NCBI GenBank assembly: GCA_051656905.1
Contig: JBOFJQ010000043.1
Location: 93,673 to 157,672, forward strand
Reading direction: 5' to 3'
DNA length: 64,000 bases
DNA from: JAGNZR01 sp051656905
GTDB taxonomy: Bacteria; Fusobacteriota; Fusobacteriia; Fusobacteriales; Fusobacteriaceae
Under the pieces are notes generated by a model. That model saw only the letters and a list, made by a program, of their open reading frames with translations, ran no database searches and was not told the origin of the DNA. This document shows positions 16,710 to 24,833 of this stretch, piece after piece (positions within the stretch are counted from its first letter, which is position 1; each line of letters begins with the position of its first letter). The translations under genes were made by a program, and so were the position numbers.

Positions 16710-19322
16710 TTACTTACCTTTTCTATCATATTTCACAAATTTTAAAACTTGAATAATTAGAGTTGGAATAAAAGCTAAAATGTTTATATCAATAAACTTC
16801 TCAGTTGATAAATCAGATATAGCAAACATTCCGTGGAAAGCAGGAACTAATAACACAGCATATAAGAATAAAGCTCCTAATAGGAAAGCATATATACTGA
16901 ACATGTTATTTGTAAATCCTAATTTGAAAACACTTCCATTTCCTCTACAGTTAAATCCATGGAATAATCTAGCTAAACATAAAGTTGAGAAAGCCATTGT
17001 GCTTCCAACTCCAGCATCATGACTTGAATATCCTAAGTAGAAAGCTACTATTGTAACTATTGCAATTAAAAGACCTTCCATTAAAACTCTGCTTGATAAT
17101 GTTCTATCTAGTAAAGGAGCATTAGATTCTCTAGGTTTATCATTTAAAACATCAGCATGAGATGGTTCCATTCCAATAGCTATAGCTGGTAAACTGTCTG
17201 TAAGCAAGTTAATGAATAATAAGTGTACTGGAGCAAAAATTACAGGAAGTCCCATAAGTGAAGCATAGAATACCGCAAAAATTCCTGCTGTATTACCAGA
17301 TAATAGGAATCTTATTGAATTTTTGATATTAGCATATAGGTTTCTTCCTGTTACTACTGATTTTACAATAGTTGAGAAGTTATCATCTGTTAATATTAGA
17401 GAAGCAGCATCTTTAGATACTTCAGTTCCTGTTATTCCCATTGCAATACCTACGTCTGCTTTCTTAAGAGCTGGAGCATCATTAACACCATCTCCTGTCA
17501 TTGCACATATTTTTCCTAATTTTTGCCAAGCTGAAACTATTCTTATTTTATGTTCTGGTGAAACTCTTGCATAAACAGATATATTTTCAACACGTTGAAT
17601 TAATTCATCATCTGACATTGCTTCAACATCTACACCATTTAAAACTTCATCTCCATCTTTGTAAATACCTATCTCTTTTGCAATTGCTTTTGCTGTTACT
17701 TGGTAATCTCCAGTTATCATTACTGGTTTTATTCCAGCTTTTATACAGTCTCTAACAGCTGTTTTTGACTCTTCTCTTGGGGGATCTATCATACTAATTA
17801 ATCCGATTAATACAAAATTATTTTCATCGTGGAAACCAAGTTCTCTATCATCAGATATAACGTTCATTCCAAAAGCTAAAACTCTTAGACCGTTTTGTGC
17901 AAATTCAATATTTGCTCTCTTAATTTTTTCAATATCTTCTGTTGTTATTTCTCTAATTTCATTTTCAGTTAAGATATATTTCGCTCTATCAATTACTATA
18001 TCAGGAGCTCCTTTTGTTATTAAATGCTTTTCATCCCCTATTAGGTTTAATGTACTCATCATTTTTCTATCAGAGTCAAAAGGTAACTCTTTAATTCTAG
18101 TATGTTTTTCTCTTATTTCAATCTCTTTAATATCATACTTATGTCCAATGTTAACAAGTGCTACCTCAGTTGGATCCCCTATCTCTTTACCGTTATTATT
18201 TACTGCATCACTACATAGTAGAGCACTTCTTAATAAAGCTTTTTCAACTTTTGAATCTAAATTAATTTTATCTTCTGGAACAATGTTTCCATCTACATAA
18301 AGGTGTTTAACAGTCATTTTATTTTGTGTAAGTGTTCCTGTTTTATCCGAACATATAACAGATATACATCCAAGAGATTCAACAGAGTGTAATTTTTTAA
18401 CAATAGCATTTTCTTTTGCCATCTTTTGAGTTCCAATAGCCAGTACAATAGTAACAATAGAACCTAAAGCTTCTGGAATAGCAGCAACTGCAAGAGCAAC
18501 TGCAAACATTAATGAATCAAGAGTATTAACTCCTCTTGCAATTCCCATAAAGAAAACTATAATACATAAAACTATAATAGCTATTGAAAGCTTCTTACCA
18601 AATTTTTCTAAAGAATTTTGAAGTGGTGTAGCCATTTCTTCTGTTTCATCTAAAAGAGAAGCTATTTTTCCAAGCTCAGTTTTCATACCAATAGTAGTAA
18701 CTAAGATTTGTCCTCTTCCGTATGTAACTAAACTTCCTGAGAAAACCATGTTCTTTTGGTCCCCAACTGTAAGTTTATCATCTTTTATTATATCAGATAC
18801 CTTCTCAACACTCTCAGACTCTCCTGTAAGAGAACTTTCGTTTACCATTAAAGAATATGACTCTAAAACTCTTGCATCACTTGGAACAACATCTCCAGCT
18901 TCTATAAGCACTATGTCACCAGGAAGTAATTCAGAAGAATCAATCTCTTGTTTATGCCCATCTCTTATAACTTTAGCTTTTGCAGAAGACATCTTTTTTA
19001 AACTTTCTAAAGACTCTTCAGCTTTTAAATGTTGAACTGTTCCTAATATTGCATTAAGTGTTATAACAGCAAGTATAACTATTGTACTCTCTTTATTTCC
19101 TGAAAAGAATGAAATAGCAGCAGCAGCAAGTAAGATTATAACTAGAAAGTCTTTAAACTGCTCTAAGAAAATTGCAAAAGCTGTTTTCTTCTCTTTTCCT
19201 TTTAGAGTGTTTTTACCATACTGTTCACTTATTTTTTCTAATTCTTCTGATTTAAGTCCATCTTTAGAAGAATTAAAATAACTAAAGAGCTCCTCTTTTG
19301 TTCTTGAATAAAATTTGTCCAT
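16710..19322 (-). CDS. P-type ATPase, probably Mn2+ (or Ca2+) exporter
   Basis: 870 residues, P2A architecture: N-terminal cation-ATPase domain, actuator motif T-G-E-S, phosphorylation motif D-K-T-G-T-L-T (Asp near 324), nucleotide domain with K-G-A-P, hinge G-D-G-V-N-D-A-P, and about ten membrane helices. The M4 motif is I-P-E-A-L rather than the P-E-G-L-P of SERCA. By sequence alone one would call it a Ca2+ ATPase, but the leader contains a yybP-ykoY riboswitch, which senses Mn2+ and controls P-type ATPase Mn2+ exporters in lactic acid bacteria. Mn2+ efflux is therefore the better guess. Confidence 0.88.
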   Translation of the reverse strand: MDKFYSRTKEELFSYFNSSKDGLKSEELEKISEQYGKNTLKGKEKKTAFAIFLEQFKDFLVIILLAAAAISFFSGNKESTIVILAVITLNAILGTVQHLKAEESLESLKKMSSAKAKVIRDGHKQEIDSSELLPGDIVLIEAGDVVPSDARVLESYSLMVNESSLTGESESVEKVSDIIKDDKLTVGDQKNMVFSGSLVTYGRGQILVTTIGMKTELGKIASLLDETEEMATPLQNSLEKFGKKLSIAIIVLCIIVFFMGIARGVNTLDSLMFAVALAVAAIPEALGSIVTIVLAIGTQKMAKENAIVKKLHSVESLGCISVICSDKTGTLTQNKMTVKHLYVDGNIVPEDKINLDSKVEKALLRSALLCSDAVNNNGKEIGDPTEVALVNIGHKYDIKEIEIREKHTRIKELPFDSDRKMMSTLNLIGDEKHLITKGAPDIVIDRAKYILTENEIREITTEDIEKIKRANIEFAQNGLRVLAFGMNVISDDRELGFHDENNFVLIGLISMIDPPREESKTAVRDCIKAGIKPVMITGDYQVTAKAIAKEIGIYKDGDEVLNGVDVEAMSDDELIQRVENISVYARVSPEHKIRIVSAWQKLGKICAMTGDGVNDAPALKKADVGIAMGITGTEVSKDAASLILTDDNFSTIVKSVVTGRNLYANIKNSIRFLLSGNTAGIFAVFYASLMGLPVIFAPVHLLFINLLTDSLPAIAIGMEPSHADVLNDKPRESNAPLLDRTLSSRVLMEGLLIAIVTIVAFYLGYSSHDAGVGSTMAFSTLCLARLFHGFNCRGNGSVFKLGFTNNMFSIYAFLLGALFLYAVLLVPAFHGMFAISDLSTEKFIDINILAFIPTLIIQVLKFVKYDRKGK

Positions 19323-19370
19323 GTTGTTTCTCCTTTTATCATTTTAATTTTGTTATAAATAAATAAAAAA

Positions 19371-19505
19371 AGACTTTTAGCGTAGGCGAAAAGACCTACA
19401 CTAAAAGTCTTGTCACCTACGATTATTAGGTGTATAGTACCAAATTCTTTAACAGAATTGTGATGTTGACACTATACTTCTGACTACTCCCTCTCAGTAT
19501 AACTG
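19371..19505 (-). ncRNA. yybP-ykoY (Mn2+) riboswitch with terminator
   Basis: On the minus strand the leader of the P-type ATPase has GGGAGTAG (19484-19491), GTCAACAT (19463-19470) and a hairpin with ACACCTAATAATCGTAGGTG followed by ACAAGACTTTTAG. These are the conserved blocks of the yybP-ykoY aptamer in the right order. The expression platform is a 16-bp terminator (19371-19386 with 19395-19410; one G-U-type position) followed by T7, whose 5' arm overlaps the aptamer's 3' end. Mn2+ binding should prevent the terminator and switch the ATPase on. Confidence 0.85.
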
Positions 19506-19798
19506 ATTGATTATTCATTTTACTTATAGATTCTATATTTTTTTTTTATCTTTGTCAACAAAATTATAAATAATTTATTAAAAAAATGAAATAAAGTAAA
19601 AATAAAAAAATAAAACAAAACAAATATGAAAAAATAAAAATAAAGTACAAAAAAATAAAAAAATGAAAAAAAATTACAAAAATAAAATGAATTAAGCAAG
19701 ATGAAAAAATCATTGAAATTAAAAGAAAAATTAAAATTTTCGAACATGTTTATGTGTGTAAATAGGATTTTAATAAAATAATTTTAATATAAAACTGC

Positions 19799-19827
19799 TT
19801 GACATTATATTTGTTTGTCTATATACT
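19799..19827 (+). promoter_or_regulatory. Strong promoter of the NSS transporter leader
   Basis: TTGACA (19799-19804), 17 bp, TATACT (19822-19827). The upstream stretch 19511-19798 is extremely A/T-rich with no gene. Confidence 0.8.
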
Positions 19828-19861
19828 AATCAATAATTAAAAAGCCTAAAAGGAGGAAATA

Positions 19862-20020
19862 ATGGATACAATGTTTAACTTTAATTTTATTATTATTATA
19901 ATTATGTTGCTGCTGATAATTGTCTTAGTCATTATTAGCAATATTTTGTTATATAAAAATAAATTAAATTTAAACTTTTCGTTAGACACTCCTTTGAGCG
20001 ATTTGCTTTTACTAAACTAA
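19862..20020 (+). CDS. Ile/Leu-rich 52-residue peptide, leader peptide or small membrane protein
   Basis: A 52-codon ORF with an excellent ribosome site (AAAGGAGG, 5-6 nt from ATG) about 35 bp after a near-consensus promoter. Twenty-five of the 52 residues are Ile or Leu, including six consecutive Ile codons and a final L-L-L-L-N. The first 30 residues would form one transmembrane helix. It is followed by a terminator at 20064 and then by the NSS amino-acid transporter at 20262. Two readings: an attenuator leader peptide of the ilv/leu type, or a small subunit of the transporter like MetS. I cannot decide between them. Confidence 0.65.
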   Translation: MDTMFNFNFIIIIIMLLLIIVLVIISNILLYKNKLNLNFSLDTPLSDLLLLN

Positions 20021-20035
20021 GTGAATCCAATTAAG

Positions 20036-20098
20036 AATAATATGAACCTAAACGGTTATTATTAAAAGCAGTCTAATAAAAATAGACTGCTTTTTTTT
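20036..20098 (+). terminator. Hairpin plus intrinsic terminator in the leader
   Basis: Terminator stem AAAAGCAGTCTA (20064-20075) / TAGACTGCTTTT (20083-20094) then T to 20098. Immediately upstream another hairpin can form (AATAAT...AACC with GGTT-ATTATT, about 20036-20063). Position between the leader ORF and the transporter gene suggests attenuation. Confidence 0.75.
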
Positions 20099-20143
20099 AT
20101 ACGCTTTACAGCAAATAATTTAATTTTTAAAAGGAGATATTAA

Positions 20144-20208
20144 ATGGAAATCGCAACATGAAGCTCCAAAAATTGGGGAAGGTAGTAGAATTAAGACGTT
20201 ATAAATAA
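20144..20208 (+). other. Two tiny overlapping ORFs upstream of the transporter
   Basis: Behind AAGGAGATATTAA is a 5-codon ORF (M-E-I-A-T, 20144-20161) whose stop overlaps the ATG of a 16-codon ORF (20158-20208, M-K-L-Q-K-L-G-K-V-V-E-L-R-R-Y-K) in the ATGA arrangement. A GU-containing 8-bp hairpin follows (20223-20244), then the GGGGG ribosome site of the transporter. They may be leader elements or decayed coding sequence. Confidence 0.4.
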
Positions 20209-20261
20209 AAATTAAAAATAGAGTTCGTGTCAAGGAATACGAGCAAAAAGGGGGAATTATT

Positions 20262-21599
20262 ATGAAAGAAAATAGAGGTAGCTGGGGATCCAATATAGGG
20301 TTTATACTAGCAACAGCAGGATCAGCAGTAGGACTTGGAAATTTATGGAAGTTTCCATATTTAGTTGGTAAAAATGGTGGAGGAGCCTTTGTTATAGTGT
20401 ATCTGTTTTTAGTAGTATTGTTAGGGTTTTCACTTATGCTAGCAGAGATGGCAGTAGGTAGAAATGGAAAATCAGATGCTTATGGATCTTATAGAAAATT
20501 AAATGAAAAATTAGGAATTGCAGGATTTTTAGGAATATTTACATGTTTCGTAATATTCTCATATTACTCTGTAATAGCAGGATGGATAGTTAAATACGTT
20601 ATAGAATTTATAAAAGGTGGAATAGGTGGAGATGTGGCTGCACACTTTGGGAATCATATCTCATCACCAGTGACACCAATTGTCTATACAGCAATAGTTC
20701 TTTTAGTTACAGCTTTTGTAGTATTAAAAGGTGTTTCTGGTGGAATTGAAAAAGCTGGAAAAATAATGATGCCAGCATTATTTATTTCTCTTATAGTAAT
20801 AACTGCAAGAGTATTAACTTTACCAGGTGCTATGGAAGGGGTTAAATATTACTTAACACCAGATTTCTCTAAAATAAATGGACAAGTAATATTAGCAGCT
20901 CTAGGGCAAGTATTCTTCTCATTAAGTTTAGGTATGGGTGTTATGATAACATACGGAAGTTACTTAGATAAAAAACCTAATATAGTAAAAAACTCTCTTT
21001 TAGTAACAGATTTAGATACTGTAATAGCTTTAATCGCGGGACTTGCAATTATCCCAGCTACAATAGCATTTGGACATGAAGTAACAGCAGGACCAGGATT
21101 AATATTCATCACATTACCTTCTGTATTTGCAGCTATGCCTTTAGGAAGTATCTTTGGTACTGTATTCTTCATCCTAGTATTGTTTGCTGCATTAACTTCA
21201 ACAATATCTCTATTAGAGGTTGTAGTTGCATTCGTAGTTGACCAAGCTAAAATCGAAAGAAAGAAAGCAACTGTATTAATTACAGTAGCAGTATTTATAC
21301 TAGCTATATTAAACTCTTTATCATTCGGACCTTTAGCAGGAGTAACACTTTTCTTCGGAATGAATTTCTTCGATTTCCTATGCTACTTAACAGACAATTT
21401 ATTACTACCAATCGGGGGAATAATGTTATGTGTTGGAGTAGGATATGTATGGAAAGAAGCTGATGTTGTTGCTGAGGTAACAAACGGTGGAACTGTTAAA
21501 TTTAGACTAGTTAAAGTTTGGTTATTCGTAATAAGATACATCATACCAGTAGTTCTAGTATTAATTTTACTACAATCTATCGGAGTATTAAAAATATAA
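20262..21599 (+). CDS. Na+-dependent amino-acid transporter, NSS (SNF) family
   Basis: 445 residues, eleven or so transmembrane helices. N-terminal signature W-G-S-N-I-G-F-I-L-A-T-A-G-S-A-V-G-L-G-N-L-W-K-F-P-Y contains the Na+ and substrate site of LeuT-fold transporters; G-G-G-A-F follows. Bacterial NSS members import amino acids such as tryptophan, tyrosine, leucine or methionine with Na+. The long leader (promoter 19799, Ile/Leu-rich ORF, terminator, tiny ORFs) suggests nutrient control; a branched-chain amino-acid substrate is a guess from the leader composition. Ends at the terminator at 21654. Confidence 0.92.
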   Translation: MKENRGSWGSNIGFILATAGSAVGLGNLWKFPYLVGKNGGGAFVIVYLFLVVLLGFSLMLAEMAVGRNGKSDAYGSYRKLNEKLGIAGFLGIFTCFVIFSYYSVIAGWIVKYVIEFIKGGIGGDVAAHFGNHISSPVTPIVYTAIVLLVTAFVVLKGVSGGIEKAGKIMMPALFISLIVITARVLTLPGAMEGVKYYLTPDFSKINGQVILAALGQVFFSLSLGMGVMITYGSYLDKKPNIVKNSLLVTDLDTVIALIAGLAIIPATIAFGHEVTAGPGLIFITLPSVFAAMPLGSIFGTVFFILVLFAALTSTISLLEVVVAFVVDQAKIERKKATVLITVAVFILAILNSLSFGPLAGVTLFFGMNFFDFLCYLTDNLLLPIGGIMLCVGVGYVWKEADVVAEVTNGGTVKFRLVKVWLFVIRYIIPVVLVLILLQSIGVLKI

Positions 21600-21653
21600 G
21601 TTTAAGACACATTATATTTGTATATTAATTATATAGATATAATAATTAAAAAT

Positions 21654-21705
21654 AAAAAAGGTTCCTCTTATATAGATGAAAATCTGTATGAGAGGAACCT
21701 TTTTA
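21654..21705. terminator. Bidirectional terminator
   Basis: Stem AAAAGGTTCCTCTTATA with TATGAGAGGAACCTTTTT, flanked by A and T runs, between the NSS gene and the converging small gene. Confidence 0.88.
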
Positions 21706-21716
21706 TATGCATATAT

Positions 21717-21974
21717 CTAAATTATTATTTTTTCTAAAAAGAAGTACTCTTCTCCAGAATGGTAGTGTTCAACATGATGATAAGGGACTAAACACTCTTT
21801 ATAGATTGATACGCCATTACTTAGCTTAAAGGTCTGTGGAGTCTCTGAAATGATTTTAAGAAGTTCTATCTCTCTTATAGATTGTATCTGTTCATTGAAA
21901 TGAATTCTGATAATTGTGTTTTTACTTATTTCAATAGTTGAAGTTGTTGGGGTATAGATAGTAGAAGTGTTCAT
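21717..21974 (-). CDS. Hypothetical 85-residue protein
   Basis: The ATG has a strong GGAGG 6-7 nt upstream, which is the main support for this gene. No signal peptide or membrane segment. The second half contains C-L-V-P-Y-H-H-V-E-H-Y-H-S-G-E-E-Y, a His/Glu-rich stretch that could bind a metal, but I recognise no family. It is transcribed away from the regulator at 22216, and the shared 240-bp spacer holds operator-like repeats, so it may be under the same control. Confidence 0.65.
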   Translation of the reverse strand: MNTSTIYTPTTSTIEISKNTIIRIHFNEQIQSIREIELLKIISETPQTFKLSNGVSIYKECLVPYHHVEHYHSGEEYFFLEKIII

Positions 21975-22078
21975 TTGTTACCTCCTGAAATATTTTTATA
22001 AGATACATTTATATAGTAATTATTCGTGGAGAAAAATGATAAAAAAGGAAAACTGTGAGCATGAATTTTGAGTTGTAA

Positions 22079-22095
22079 TAACTTTTGAAAAGTAA
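22079..22095. promoter_or_regulatory. Operator-like repeat, site 1
   Basis: TAACTTTTGAAAAGTAA, 8-bp arms with one mismatch about a central G; matches TTACTTT-N3-AAAGTAA seen at 22162 and 23241. Confidence 0.5.
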
Positions 22096-22161
22096 TGAAT
22101 GTAAGTAACTATATAGCAAAAATGTTTATATGTAAAGCAGTATTTAAAATTCTAAATTATA

Positions 22162-22178
22162 TTACTTTACAAAAGTAG
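22162..22178. promoter_or_regulatory. Operator-like repeat, site 2, overlapping -35
   Basis: TTACTTT-ACA-AAAGTAG. It overlaps a candidate promoter (TTTACA at 22166-22171, 17 bp, TAGAAT at 22189-22194) of the regulator gene at 22216, consistent with autorepression. Confidence 0.6.
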
Positions 22179-22215
22179 GTAATAAATATAGAATTTAGAA
22201 ATAGGATGTGATCTA

Positions 22216-22911
22216 ATGGATATAAATATGACTATTTCAGAAGAAAGAAGAATAGAGTTAGGTAATTACGTTAGAAAAATAATGTCTGAAAAAAAATTAG
22301 GATTTAATCAGATAGTATTAAAGACTAAAATAAATACAAAACCATTCTCAGAAATTATAAATGGAAAGCAACAAAAGATTAATCCTTTTTATCTTCAAAA
22401 GATAGCTTATGCTCTTAAACTTGACTATAAAGAATTATATGAAATTGTTGGTTATTTAGAGAAAAAAGAGTCAAAAGAAAATTTAGATAATATAGGTTTA
22501 ACTCAAGTAAATCTTTCAGTGTATGGAAAAAGTAATTTAAAAAGTGAAAATATTGATTTAGAATCTATAATAAAGAAAGAAAGACTTATCTTACTTCCTG
22601 GGGAAGAGTTGCCTAAAGACGCTTTTATGATTGATATAAAAGGGGATAGCATGTATCCAGCTCTTATAGAAGGTGATATAGCAATAGTAGACCCTGTATG
22701 TGGAGAATTTAAAGATAAGAATTTATATGTTGTTACCTATAACGGTGTGACAATGTTACGAAGAGTATTATATAGAAAAGACTATATTCAACTTGTATCA
22801 GATAATCAAGATAGAATAAAGTATCCTGATATTATTATAGTTAATAAAGATGGAGAAGATTTTGTTTGTAATGGCCTGATTATAGAAGTTAAAAGAAAAT
22901 GTATAAGATAA
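22216..22911 (+). CDS. XRE-S24 (CI/LexA-like) regulator without catalytic Lys
   Basis: 231 residues. N-terminal XRE helix-turn-helix (about 10-80), linker, C-terminal S24 peptidase-like domain with G-D-S-M-Y-P (Ser145) and E-G-D-I-A-I-V-D-P. In LexA/CI the general base Lys lies in the V-K-R strand; here the aligned strand reads V-T-M-L-R-R, with Leu181 where Lys is expected. No Ala-Gly cleavage bond is seen in the linker. It may therefore dimerise through the S24 fold but not self-cleave. Two TTACTTT-N3-AAAGTAA-like sites precede it. The HTH closely resembles that of 23295. Confidence 0.82.
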   Translation: MDINMTISEERRIELGNYVRKIMSEKKLGFNQIVLKTKINTKPFSEIINGKQQKINPFYLQKIAYALKLDYKELYEIVGYLEKKESKENLDNIGLTQVNLSVYGKSNLKSENIDLESIIKKERLILLPGEELPKDAFMIDIKGDSMYPALIEGDIAIVDPVCGEFKDKNLYVVTYNGVTMLRRVLYRKDYIQLVSDNQDRIKYPDIIIVNKDGEDFVCNGLIIEVKRKCIR

Positions 22912-22918
22912 TTTTTAG

Positions 22919-22955
22919 GAAGTCTACCTGTAAATAAAGGTAGGCTTTTTTTATG
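22919..22955 (+). terminator. Terminator of the S24 regulator gene
   Basis: AGTCTACCT with AGGTAGGCT around an 8-nt loop, then T7. The following 22956-23239 holds no gene that I can see. Confidence 0.8.
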
Positions 22956-23239
22956 TAGTTAGGGTTGAAAATTAGAAGTGATAACTCTCTTTTAGTCTCT
23001 TTCTTATTATATCTTTTTATATTGAAAAAAGTAATAAATATCAGATAATAAAGAAAGAAACTGTTGATGTATGTGAAATATTATCAATATTAGTTGTTAA
23101 CATTTGTGGTTAAAATTTATAAGGGAAATTATTAATATTTTTATTTTAAATTTGTAAATCACAATATTTGTATTCACCAATATAAAATAACATATAATTT
23201 TGCATAAGTAAATAGAAATTGTATTTTGGTTAATAAAAA

Positions 23240-23258
23240 TTTACTTTTGCAAAGTAAA
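23240..23258. promoter_or_regulatory. Operator, perfect inverted repeat, site 3
   Basis: TTTACTTT-TGC-AAAGTAAA is perfect. It lies 37 bp before the start of the second XRE gene; a candidate -10 TAAAAT sits at 23265-23270. Confidence 0.65.
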
Positions 23259-23294
23259 GGGTGGTAAAATAAATTAACAATTGGAGGTTTAAAT

Positions 23295-23696
23295 ATGGAA
23301 GAAAATAAAATAAAAGAAATTGCGGAAATTCCAGAGGAATCTAGAAAAAAACTAGGGGAATACTTGGAGAAAGTCCGTTTAGATAAAAAAATAGGATTTA
23401 ATCAGTTAGCTTTAAAAAGTAATATAAATGTTAAATCTTTAAATGAAATTTTATATGGGAAAAGTAAAAGAACAAATCCTTTTTATTTACAAAGAATTGC
23501 TTCAGCCTTAAGAATAGATTACAAAGAACTTTATAGAATAGTTGGTTATCTTGTTGAGGAAGATTTTGATGAAAATAAACAGTTAGTTTCAACTTGTAAT
23601 CAGATTGAAAAAGAGCTTTGTGGAGAATTTAGTAGTTTAAGTGATGAAGAAAAAGGGAAAGTACTGATTTTTATAAAAGAGTTTATAAAAAAATAA
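23295..23696 (+). CDS. XRE-family regulator
   Basis: 133 residues. The helix-turn-helix region (about 15-85) is a close paralogue of the one at 22216: shared G-F-N-Q, N-P-F-Y-L-Q, D-Y-K-E-L-Y and I-V-G-Y-L blocks. It lacks the S24 domain and instead ends in a short charged helical tail (S-S-L-S-D-E-E-K-G-K-V-L-I-F-I-K-E). It is preceded by the perfect operator at 23240, so the two regulators probably recognise the same DNA sequence and cross-regulate. Good ribosome site TTGGAGG. Confidence 0.82.
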   Translation: MEENKIKEIAEIPEESRKKLGEYLEKVRLDKKIGFNQLALKSNINVKSLNEILYGKSKRTNPFYLQRIASALRIDYKELYRIVGYLVEEDFDENKQLVSTCNQIEKELCGEFSSLSDEEKGKVLIFIKEFIKK

Positions 23697-23742
23697 AGAA
23701 ATATATTTTTAATATAGTCAATAAATATTTTGTGGGAGAATT

Positions 23743-24165
23743 ATGATTAGAAATTTTAAAAATAGTGATATAGAAAGAATTATGGAGTTATGGCTAAAAA
23801 TAAATATTGTAGCCCATTCTTTTGTAAAAGAAGAGTATTGGAAAGATAATTTCGATACAGTAAGAGAAATGATGCCTAATGCTACTATTTATATATGGGA
23901 AGAAGAAGGAACTATTCAAGGATTTATTGGATTAATTGATGATTATATTGCAGGGATATTTATATCTGACTTGAAACAGTCTAAAGGAGTTGGAGTGAGC
24001 CTTCTTAATTATGTGAAGAAGAATAATGACAGTTTATCTTTAAAAGTTTATAAGAAAAATAGTAGAGCAGTTAAGTTTTACTTAAGAGAAGGCTTTAATA
24101 TATTAAACGAAGAAGTGGATGAAAATACAGGAGAAGAAGAGTTTTCTATGTATTGGGAAAAATAG
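23743..24165 (+). CDS. GNAT N-acetyltransferase
   Basis: 140 residues with the GNAT fold: N-terminal I-R-N-F-K-N-S-D-I-E-R-I, central strand A-G-I-F-I-S, acetyl-CoA loop Q-S-K-G-V-G-V-S-L-L, and the C-terminal N-S-R-A-V-K-F-Y-L-R-E-G-F signature. It is similar in length and outline to PhnO/YjaB-like enzymes. The substrate is an amine that cannot be told from sequence. It follows the XRE gene by 46 nt without an obvious terminator, so it may share its transcript. Confidence 0.85.
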   Translation: MIRNFKNSDIERIMELWLKINIVAHSFVKEEYWKDNFDTVREMMPNATIYIWEEEGTIQGFIGLIDDYIAGIFISDLKQSKGVGVSLLNYVKKNNDSLSLKVYKKNSRAVKFYLREGFNILNEEVDENTGEEEFSMYWEK

Positions 24166-24194
24166 AAAATTATAGGAAATAATTAAAGGAGGAT

Positions 24195-24221
24195 ATGATT
24201 ATTAGTTTTAATAAACCATAA
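24195..24221 (+). other. Eight-codon upstream ORF with the only strong ribosome site
   Basis: AAAGGAGG precedes an ATG at 24195 encoding M-I-I-S-F-N-K-P. Its stop is 6 nt before the acetyltransferase start at 24228, which has no ribosome site of its own. Translational coupling is likely. Confidence 0.45.
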
Positions 24222-24227
24222 AATTAA

Positions 24228-24764
24228 ATGATGAAAAATTATATAATAGAAAGTGAACGTTTAGGATTTAGAAATTGGAAAGAGAGTGATTTAGAATTAT
24301 TATTTTCTTTAAATACAAATTCAAAAGTAATGAAATATTTTCCAGGATTACTAACTGTAGAAGAAAATAATAATTTTTATAAAAAAATGAAAGAAAACAT
24401 AGAAAGAGATGGCTATGGTTTTTTCTGTGTTGAAGAGAAAACAAGTGGAAATTTTATCGGATTAATAGGAATAAATAAAATTTTATTTGATGGAGAATTA
24501 AAAGACAAATTTGAAATAGGGTGGAGGCTTCTTCCAGAATATTGGGGAAAAGGCTATGCAACAGAAGGTGCTAAAAAAATGATTGAATATGGATTTAAAG
24601 AATTAAGCTTAAAAGAAGTATTTGCATTTACCTATATAAACAATATAAATTCTTTTAAGGTGATGGAAAGAGCTGGAATGAAAAAAATAATGGAATTTAA
24701 TCATCCAAGATTAAGTGAAAGTTCTTGGTTATGGAGACATGTACTTTACTCTATAAAAAAGTAA
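24228..24764 (+). CDS. GNAT acetyltransferase, RimJ/RimL type
   Basis: 178 residues (a second ATG at 24231 is equally possible). Features of the RimJ/L group: E-S-E-R-L-x-F-R-N-W at the start, I-G-W-R-L-L-P-E-Y-W-G-K-G-Y-A-T-E-G acetyl-CoA site, and N-I-N-S-F-K-V-M-E-R-A-G-M. These enzymes acetylate N-termini or small amines. The start lacks a ribosome site and appears to depend on the short ORF at 24195. Confidence 0.87.
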   Translation: MMKNYIIESERLGFRNWKESDLELLFSLNTNSKVMKYFPGLLTVEENNNFYKKMKENIERDGYGFFCVEEKTSGNFIGLIGINKILFDGELKDKFEIGWRLLPEYWGKGYATEGAKKMIEYGFKELSLKEVFAFTYINNINSFKVMERAGMKKIMEFNHPRLSESSWLWRHVLYSIKK

Positions 24765-24833
24765 AAATTAGGAATTGTTATTATTAAAGAATATAATAGG
24801 GAATCCCATGGTGGTAAAGGAAGGTAAAAAATT

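Noticed and set aside
17501..17755. 84-residue Leu/His-rich plus-strand ORF
   Set aside because: Antisense to the conserved P-type ATPase.
19520..19747. 75-residue minus-strand ORF, Phe/Asn-rich
   Set aside because: Arises from A-homopolymer-rich non-coding DNA; composition is not protein-like and there is no ribosome site.
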